Part shown: positions 58,009-64,000 of the stretch, one piece after another | How the letters are laid out: every line of letters starts with the position of its first letter | How positions within the stretch are numbered: position 1 is the stretch's first letter | Assembly (NCBI GenBank): GCA_003402285.1 | Contig: QFXG01000014.1 | Coordinates: forward strand, 62,001-126,000 | DNA: 64,000 nucleotides | Source of the DNA: Candidatus Nitrotoga sp. SPKER | GTDB taxonomy: Bacteria; Pseudomonadota; Gammaproteobacteria; Burkholderiales; Gallionellaceae | Direction: 5' to 3' | Notes under the pieces: model-generated | What the model was told of the DNA's origin: nothing | What the model saw: only the letters and a program-made list of their open reading frames with translations | Databases searched by the model: none | Program-made: the position numbers and the translations under genes

Positions 58009-59292
58009 ATGATGAAACGTCTTTTACCGCTTGGGTTGGCGATGATAATTTTCAATCCCTCTTTAGCGCTCGAGATAAAAAGCCTCGGCAATTATGGGGC
58101 TATCGACAGTGCCGCACTGCGCGTTACCGAACCAGCCGCTCCACTTACGCTAAAAGCCGCTCTCGAACTAGCCTATGGCGCCAATGCAGCCCTGTCTACC
58201 GCCAAACGGGAACTTGAAGCAGTCACTGGATCGATCCTTCAAGCTGGCCTTCTACCAAACCCAAGAGTGGAGGCGTTAATTGAGGATCCACGGCCTGAAA
58301 ATCGTCTCACCGCAGTATACGTCAATCAGCCATTAGAGCTCGGTGGTAAGCGACCCGCGCGTATTGCCGCCGCCGAGCGGCGCCTGGATGTCGCCTCAGC
58401 TGAATTGAATGCCATGCGTGCAGAAATTCGCGCAGCCGTCATGGTGGCTTTTTTTGATGTGCTTGTAGCGCAAGAACGTTTTCTTTTAACGCAAGGGTTG
58501 GTCGAACTTTCTCAGCGCGCAACCACGGCTGCCGCAAAACGCGTGACTGCGGGCAAGGTTTCACCGGTCGAAGAAACAAAGGCGCGAGTGGCCGAAGCAA
58601 GCGTTCGGGTCGAACTGAGTCAAGCATCCACCAGCCTGACAATGGCGCGCAAACGCCTCACAGCTATATGGGGAAATGCAACGCCTCGCTTCGAACGGGC
58701 TGAAGGTCAGGTTGAAGCACTGCCCGCATTACCCACGCTGAAAGATTTGACTGCCCGTTTGGCAAATGCACCCGGATTGGCGCGCGCGCAGCTTGAAGTG
58801 AATCGCCGACAGGCACTGGTAGAAGTAGAACGTAGTCTTCGTATTCCAGATGTAACTGTTAGTTTAGGTGGCAGACGTAACGTGGGCGTCAATCAAGCAC
58901 TTCTTGGCGTGTCATTGCCGATCCCGATCTTCAATCGCAATCAAGGAAATATTCTGGAGGCACAACGCCGCACCGATAAGGCACGGGACGAGCTGTCTGG
59001 AACCGAGATCCGTCTCAATAATGAAATTACTCAGGCACTCGAACGCCTTAATGTTGCCCGCCAAGAAATTGAAGTTTTACAGCGCGAGATTTTACCCGGT
59101 GCGCAAAGTGCCTACGATGCGGCGACCAAAGGTTTTACTATGGGTAAATTCAGCTTCCTTGAAGTACTCGACGCTCAGCGCACACTGTTCCAAGCCAAAT
59201 CTCAATATCTGCGCGCCTTGGCAGAAGCACATCGATCTGCTGCCGAAATCGAGCGTGTTCTTGGCGAAGCGCCCGATAGTTCACCGCTCTGA
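58009..59292 (+). CDS. czcC: Outer-membrane channel of a metal efflux RND pump (CzcC family)
   Basis: A TolC-family outer-membrane lipoprotein-like channel, 427 residues. A signal segment (LLPLGLAMIIFNPSLALE) is followed by two repeats of the OEP fold: AALELAYGANAALSTAKRELEAVTGSILQAGLLPNPRVEALIEDP and APGLARAQLEVNRRQALVEVERSLRIPDVTVSLGGRRN, plus GFTMGKFSFLEVLDAQRTLFQAKSQYLRALAEAHRSAAEIERVLG. It forms the outer exit of a tripartite heavy-metal exporter with czcB and czcA directly downstream. ATG at 58009 has AGGAG six to ten bases upstream. Confidence 0.92.
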   Translation: MMKRLLPLGLAMIIFNPSLALEIKSLGNYGAIDSAALRVTEPAAPLTLKAALELAYGANAALSTAKRELEAVTGSILQAGLLPNPRVEALIEDPRPENRLTAVYVNQPLELGGKRPARIAAAERRLDVASAELNAMRAEIRAAVMVAFFDVLVAQERFLLTQGLVELSQRATTAAAKRVTAGKVSPVEETKARVAEASVRVELSQASTSLTMARKRLTAIWGNATPRFERAEGQVEALPALPTLKDLTARLANAPGLARAQLEVNRRQALVEVERSLRIPDVTVSLGGRRNVGVNQALLGVSLPIPIFNRNQGNILEAQRRTDKARDELSGTEIRLNNEITQALERLNVARQEIEVLQREILPGAQSAYDAATKGFTMGKFSFLEVLDAQRTLFQAKSQYLRALAEAHRSAAEIERVLGEAPDSSPL

Positions 59293-59335
59293 TAACCGTT
59301 AAGGTCAGCCGCTACAACGCCACAAGGACATCACC

Positions 59336-60859
59336 ATGAAACTGGATTTAAACAAAAAACAAACTATTTATATTGCCATTGTTGTGGCGATCGGCATCGT
59401 AGTCGCCATACTCATTCTCAGCAGCCAAGGAGGCACAAAGCTGCACGAAGAGGCTAAAAATGCGCATGACGACCACTCACACAACAATCACTCAAAAAAT
59501 CACTCAGAAGCTGAACCGCAAACAGGCCAGCACGGTGGAAAGTTATTCACACAAAACGGCTATGGGGTTGAAATAACGATCTTCGAAGAGGGCGTAGAAC
59601 CGGAGTTCCGCATCTATACCTACAAAAACGGCAAGCCCCTCGATCCTGCCACCAGCAAAGTTACCATCACCCTCGAGCGCCTTGGTCGCAAGCCTCAAAA
59701 AATTACCTTCATCAAGCAAAATGATTATCTAAAAGGTAACGCAATCGTTGAGGAACCGCATTCTTTCAAAGTAACGATCGACGCGCAATTCGACAATAAA
59801 CCTTACTCGTTTACCTATGAGCAGATTGAAGCACGCGTGAGCATGACCGATCAACAGATCAAACAAGGCAACATCGAAATGCTGACCTCTGGACCAGCGC
59901 GCATTAAGAGCACGTTGCAACTGATTGGTCACATCAGTTTCAATGAAGATCGGGTAGTGTATGTTGTGCCGCGACTAGCCGGAGTCGTTGAGTCGGTAGG
60001 CGCAAATGCCGGTGACCCAGTGCGCAAAGGCCATATTCTGGCAGTGATTTCCAGTCAAGCGCTGGCCGATTTGCGAAGTGAACTTCTGGCAGCGCAAAAA
60101 CGGTTGAGCTTGGCGCGCACTACATTCGAGCGCGAAAAAAGCTTATGGGAAGAAAAAATTTCCGCCGAGCAGGACTATCTGCAAGCACGCAACATCATGC
60201 AGGAAGCTGAAATCATCGTGCAAAGTGTAAAACAGAAGCTGGCTTCGCTCGGTGGCTCTTTGACAAACAACAGCAATCTCACGCGCTATGAAATCCGCGC
60301 GCCCATTGATGGCATCGTGATGCAAAAACAAATTTCGGTCGGCCAAGTACTCAAGGAAGATGCCAACATTTTTGTCGTGGCTGATTTGTCTACAGTTTGG
60401 GCGGTATTGACCATCTATTCCAAAGATCTGAATACCGTAAAAATCGGACAGAAAGCCATCGTGAAAGCAAGCTCTTTTGATTTCCAGAGCAGTGGCAGCG
60501 TGGAACATCTTGGCGCATTGCTGGGCGAGCAGACCCGCACAGCAGAAGCACATATCATTCTGCCTAACCCCAAAGGCATCTGGCGACCCGGTCTACCTGT
60601 CAATATCGAACTGGTGGCTGATGAAGTGGAGGTGCCAGTAGCAGTCTCCGCAGATGCCATCCAGACAGTGCGCGATTGGACGGCTGTCTTCGTCCGCTAT
60701 GGACCATTCTTTGAAGCACAACCACTGGAACTGGGACGTAGCGACGGCAAGTTTATTGAAGTGGTCAAGGGTTTGAGTGCGGGCGAGCGGTACGCCGCAA
60801 AGAACAGTTTCCTGATCAAGGCTGACTTGGGCAAAGCCGGCGCAAGCCATGACCATTAG
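59336..60859 (+). CDS. czcB: Periplasmic adaptor of a metal efflux RND pump (CzcB family)
   Basis: A 507-residue membrane-fusion protein linking the CzcA pump to the CzcC channel. It has an N-terminal membrane anchor (TIYIAIVVAIGIVVAILIL), then a histidine-rich metal-binding stretch (HEEAKNAHDDHSHNNHSKNHSEAEPQTGQHGGK), a beta domain, a barrel-sandwich lipoyl region (VVYVVPRLAGVVESVGANAGDPVRKGHILAVISSQALADL) and a C-terminal domain, ending in a short His tail (GASHDH). The His cluster suggests direct metal capture. Forty-three bases after czcC and nine before czcA. Confidence 0.93.
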   Translation: MKLDLNKKQTIYIAIVVAIGIVVAILILSSQGGTKLHEEAKNAHDDHSHNNHSKNHSEAEPQTGQHGGKLFTQNGYGVEITIFEEGVEPEFRIYTYKNGKPLDPATSKVTITLERLGRKPQKITFIKQNDYLKGNAIVEEPHSFKVTIDAQFDNKPYSFTYEQIEARVSMTDQQIKQGNIEMLTSGPARIKSTLQLIGHISFNEDRVVYVVPRLAGVVESVGANAGDPVRKGHILAVISSQALADLRSELLAAQKRLSLARTTFEREKSLWEEKISAEQDYLQARNIMQEAEIIVQSVKQKLASLGGSLTNNSNLTRYEIRAPIDGIVMQKQISVGQVLKEDANIFVVADLSTVWAVLTIYSKDLNTVKIGQKAIVKASSFDFQSSGSVEHLGALLGEQTRTAEAHIILPNPKGIWRPGLPVNIELVADEVEVPVAVSADAIQTVRDWTAVFVRYGPFFEAQPLELGRSDGKFIEVVKGLSAGERYAAKNSFLIKADLGKAGASHDH

Positions 60860-60868
60860 GAGACCCTC

Positions 60869-63800
60869 ATGTTCGAAAAAATAATTCGTTTTGCCATTGA
60901 TCAGCGCTGGCTGGTATTGGTGATGACGGTTGGCATGGCTGCACTGGGGGTCTTTAGTTATCAGAACTTGCCAATCGATGCCGTTCCCGATATTACCAAT
61001 GTGCAAGTTCAAGTAAATACGGCAGCACCTGGGTATTCGCCGCTGGAATCCGAGCAGCGCATCACGTTTCCGATCGAAATCGTCATGGCCGGTCTACCCA
61101 ATCTGCAGGAAACCCGATCGCTATCGCGCTATGGATTATCGCAAGTCACCGTGATTTTCAAGGACGGTACCGACATCTATTTCGCCCGCCAGCTTGTCAA
61201 TGAGCGCATTCAGCAGGCCAAGGGCAACTTACCGGCGGGGATCGAACCCGGCATGGGACCCATTTCCACCGGCCTGGGGGAAATTTTCATGTGGACGGTC
61301 GAATCCAAGGAAGGGGCACGCAAGGCTGATGGCACGCCTTACACTTCCACCGACCTGCGCGAAATCCAGGACTGGGTCATTAAACCGCAACTGCGCCATG
61401 TGCCCGGCGTGACCGAAATCAACAGTATTGGCGGTTACGTGAAGGAATTCCAGGTGGCACCGTTCCCGGACAAATTAGTAGCCTATGGTCTGTCACTGCA
61501 AGATCTGGTTGCAGCCCTGGAGCGTAACAACAACAACATTGGAGCGGGTTATATCGAAAAGCGCGGCGAACAATATCTGATCCGCGCACCCGGTCAGGTA
61601 GCCACCATCGAAGACATCGGTAACATTATTGTTAACAGCCAACAAGGCGTGCCTATCCGAATTCGAGAAGTAGCGGAAGTCGCCATCGGCAAGGAACTTC
61701 GCACCGGCGCCGCAACCGAGAACGGGCGCGAAACGGTGCTTGGCACCGTGTACATGCTAATCGGCCAGAATAGCCGAACAGTCTCCCAAGCCGTCGCCAA
61801 ACGCCTGGCAGAAATCAACCGCACGCTGCCGCAAGGCGTGGTAGTTCATGAGGTCTATAACCGCACGATTCTGATTGACAAAGCTATCAACACCGTCAAA
61901 AAAAATCTGATTGAAGGCGCGCTGCTAGTGATTGCGATCCTGTTTCTATTTCTCGGCAACATCCGCGCCGCCATTATCACTGCTCTGGTCATTCCACTGG
62001 CTATGCTGTTCACTTTTACCGGCATGGTCACGAATAAGGTCAGTGCCAACCTGATGAGCCTGGGGGCTCTGGACTTCGGCATTATCATTGACGGTGCAGT
62101 GGTAATTGTAGAGAGCTGCATACGGCGGCTTGCCCATACGCAAGCCTTAGTGGGTCGGGCATTAACACCCGAAGAGCGCTTTCATGAGGTCTTTACAGCC
62201 TCTAAAGAAGCACGTAGACCCCTTTTGTTTGGTCAGCTAATTATCATGGTGGTTTATCTGCCAATATTTGCACTCACCGGCGTGGAAGGAAAGATGTTCC
62301 ATCCGATGGCGTTCACAGTAGTGGCTGCTTTGCTCGGGGCCATGATTCTATCGGTCACCTTTATTCCTGCGGCAGTGGCGGTATTGATCGGCCATAACGT
62401 CAGCGAAAAAGAAAATCGCTTGATGACCCTGGCCAAACGCGGCTACCAGCCTATGCTTAATTTTGCAATGCTTAACAAGCAGTTGATATTGATCATTACC
62501 ATTGTCACCGTGATACTTAGTGGCCTGCTTGCCACGCGTATGGGTAGCGAATTCGTACCGAGCTTAAACGAAGGTGATATCGCACTGCATGCACTACGCG
62601 TTCCAGGAACCAGTCTGTCGCAGGCAGTCGAGATGCAAGCTGAGCTGGAGCGGACAATCAAGCAATTTCCTGAAGTCGACACGATTTTTGCCAAGATGGG
62701 AACCGCCGAAATTGCCACCGACCCCATGCCGCCTAACGTCGCCGATAATTTCGTGATGATGAAACCGCAGTCTGAATGGCCTGATCCGGGGCGTAACAAG
62801 GTCGACCTGGTCGATGCCATGCGGCACGCAGTAACCAAAGTACCCGGCAACAACTATGAATTCACCCAACCAATCCAGATGCGGTTCAACGAGTTGTTAT
62901 CCGGCGTTCGCAGCGATGTAGCCGTAAAAGTATTTGGCGATGATATGAATATGATGAACCATACCGCCAATGAAATTTCAAACGTGTTGGCTCAAATTCC
63001 CGGCGCAACGGATGTCAAAGTTGAACAAACCACCGGTTTACCTATGCTTACGATCCAGATAGATCGTGAAAAAGCTGCTCGCTATGGTGTCAGTGTAGGG
63101 GATATACAAGATGCAGTTACCATTGCGATGGGCGGCCAGAAAGCCGGCGTGTTATTCCAGGGCGATCGCCGCTTCGACATTATCGTGCGCCTGCCTGAAA
63201 AGCTGCGAAGTGATATGGAGGCGCTTAAACGACTGCCGATTCGTTTGCCTGACAATCAAGCCAATAGCCAATTTCGCTCCAATTATTTGCAAATGGCTGA
63301 CATTGAACACTTTGGGACCACTGGTCGCCCCCCATCCAACTATATCCAACTGAGTGATGTCGCAATCATTAATGTGGTGCCTGGACCAAACCAGATCAGC
63401 CGCGAAAACGGCAAACGCCGCGTGGTGGTAACAGCTAACGTACGGGAACGGGATATTGGCTCGTTCGTCACCGCAGCCAAACTAGAGATTCAACAGAAAG
63501 TCCCGATACCTGCTGGTTATTGGACAACCTGGGGCGGCACCTTCGAGCAAATGCAATCAGCGGCAAAGCGTTTGCAAATTGTGGTTCCTGTCGCACTGCT
63601 GCTGGTATTTATGCTGTTGTTTGTGATGTTTAAAAATGTAAAGGATGGACTGCTGGTATTCACCGGCGTGCCGTTTGCCTTGACCGGCGGGATACTGGCG
63701 CTGTGGCTGCGAGATATTCCACTTTCTATTTCGGCGGGAGTCGGCTTCATTGCGCTCTCAGGTGTTGCCGTGCTCAATGGCCTAGTGATGATCTCCTACA

Positions 63801-64000
63801 TTCGATCTTTGCGGGATGCAGGTATGCATCTTGATGCAGCAATCCAGGAGGGGGCGCTCACCCGCCTACGCCCGGTGCTAATGACGGCACTGGTAGCCTC
63901 CCTGGGCTTCGTACCCATGGCCATCGCGATCGGCACCGGTGCTGAAGTACAACGCCCGCTCGCGACGGTTGTAATTGGAGGTATTTTGTCATCCACTGCA
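60869..64000 (+). CDS. czcA: Heavy-metal efflux RND transporter (CzcA family), partial
   Basis: Proton-driven inner-membrane pump for divalent cations, open to the right edge (1044 codons seen; full proteins are about 1030-1070). The first helix and PID motif (RWLVLVMTVGMAALGVFSYQNLPIDAVPDITNVQVQV) are typical. The transmembrane signature SLGALDFGIIIDGAVVIVESCIRRL matches the DFGxxxDGAVVxVE motif of CzcA-like divalent pumps rather than the monovalent CusA form. Two large periplasmic loops flank it, and later helices include VALLLVFMLLFVMFKNVKDGLLVFTGVPFAL. ATG at 60869 has AGGAG upstream. It forms czcCBA with the two upstream genes. Confidence 0.95.
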   Translation, partial: MFEKIIRFAIDQRWLVLVMTVGMAALGVFSYQNLPIDAVPDITNVQVQVNTAAPGYSPLESEQRITFPIEIVMAGLPNLQETRSLSRYGLSQVTVIFKDGTDIYFARQLVNERIQQAKGNLPAGIEPGMGPISTGLGEIFMWTVESKEGARKADGTPYTSTDLREIQDWVIKPQLRHVPGVTEINSIGGYVKEFQVAPFPDKLVAYGLSLQDLVAALERNNNNIGAGYIEKRGEQYLIRAPGQVATIEDIGNIIVNSQQGVPIRIREVAEVAIGKELRTGAATENGRETVLGTVYMLIGQNSRTVSQAVAKRLAEINRTLPQGVVVHEVYNRTILIDKAINTVKKNLIEGALLVIAILFLFLGNIRAAIITALVIPLAMLFTFTGMVTNKVSANLMSLGALDFGIIIDGAVVIVESCIRRLAHTQALVGRALTPEERFHEVFTASKEARRPLLFGQLIIMVVYLPIFALTGVEGKMFHPMAFTVVAALLGAMILSVTFIPAAVAVLIGHNVSEKENRLMTLAKRGYQPMLNFAMLNKQLILIITIVTVILSGLLATRMGSEFVPSLNEGDIALHALRVPGTSLSQAVEMQAELERTIKQFPEVDTIFAKMGTAEIATDPMPPNVADNFVMMKPQSEWPDPGRNKVDLVDAMRHAVTKVPGNNYEFTQPIQMRFNELLSGVRSDVAVKVFGDDMNMMNHTANEISNVLAQIPGATDVKVEQTTGLPMLTIQIDREKAARYGVSVGDIQDAVTIAMGGQKAGVLFQGDRRFDIIVRLPEKLRSDMEALKRLPIRLPDNQANSQFRSNYLQMADIEHFGTTGRPPSNYIQLSDVAIINVVPGPNQISRENGKRRVVVTANVRERDIGSFVTAAKLEIQQKVPIPAGYWTTWGGTFEQMQSAAKRLQIVVPVALLLVFMLLFVMFKNVKDGLLVFTGVPFALTGGILALWLRDIPLSISAGVGFIALSGVAVLNGLVMISYIRSLRDAGMHLDAAIQEGALTRLRPVLMTALVASLGFVPMAIAIGTGAEVQRPLATVVIGGILSSTA

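Overview
The window looks like chromosomal DNA of a Gram-negative betaproteobacterium. It carries tamAB, bamD, minCDE, an MCP/CheV/CheYZA chemotaxis cluster, a YgfZ-type folate protein and a CzcCBA metal pump. A Nitrosomonadales or Gallionellales-like host would fit the gene content and moderate GC, but this is inferred from protein style and no rRNA is present to settle it.

Layout. 1-7.9 kb: the tail of an oligopeptide-type ABC transporter cluster (permease cut by the left edge, a small secreted protein, a solute-binding lipoprotein), then ygfZ, a GNAT acetyltransferase, an L,D-transpeptidase, a CHRD-domain secreted protein followed by a tiny proline-rich ORF, and tadA. 8.1-21.2 kb: a complete type I-E CRISPR-Cas locus with a WYL regulator, a 31-residue putative membrane peptide, cas3, cas8e, cse2, cas7e, cas5e, cas6e, cas1e, cas2e, an AT-rich leader with a consensus IHF site, and an array of 49 repeats and 48 spacers. 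21.3-27.0 kb: tamB and tamA on the minus strand. 27.4-32.5 kb: a second defence island on the minus strand, a tightly coupled operon of a DUF2130 coiled-coil protein, a SIR2-domain protein and a HerA-type ATPase, ending in a dead type III-like DNA methyltransferase cut off by a decayed IS3-family element. 32.8-37.5 kb: a coupled pair of carbohydrate enzymes (amylo-alpha-1,6-glucosidase-like and GH63-like). 37.7-40.7 kb: four small or periplasmic genes. 40.8-45.4 kb: minCDE, then bamD facing away from rluD and pgeF. 45.6-52.8 kb: chemotaxis genes (NIT-domain MCP, two tandem cheV, cheY, cheZ, cheA). 53.5-57.2 kb: a small secreted protein of unknown function, an RNase II-family exonuclease and a TonB-like protein. 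57.3-64 kb: a His-rich exported protein and czcC, czcB, czcA, the last cut by the right edge.

How the parts relate. The two immune systems flank tamAB within about 24 kb, so this part of the chromosome behaves like a defence island. The CRISPR locus appears complete for adaptation, crRNA processing and interference. The SIR2-HerA pair matches a known class of NAD-depleting anti-phage systems. Here it is transcribed with DUF2130 and a methyltransferase gene that has at least three coding lesions plus a truncation, while the three upstream genes remain open. That suggests protection from self-damage does not depend on the methylase. This four-gene arrangement is the most promising candidate for an incompletely described system in the window.
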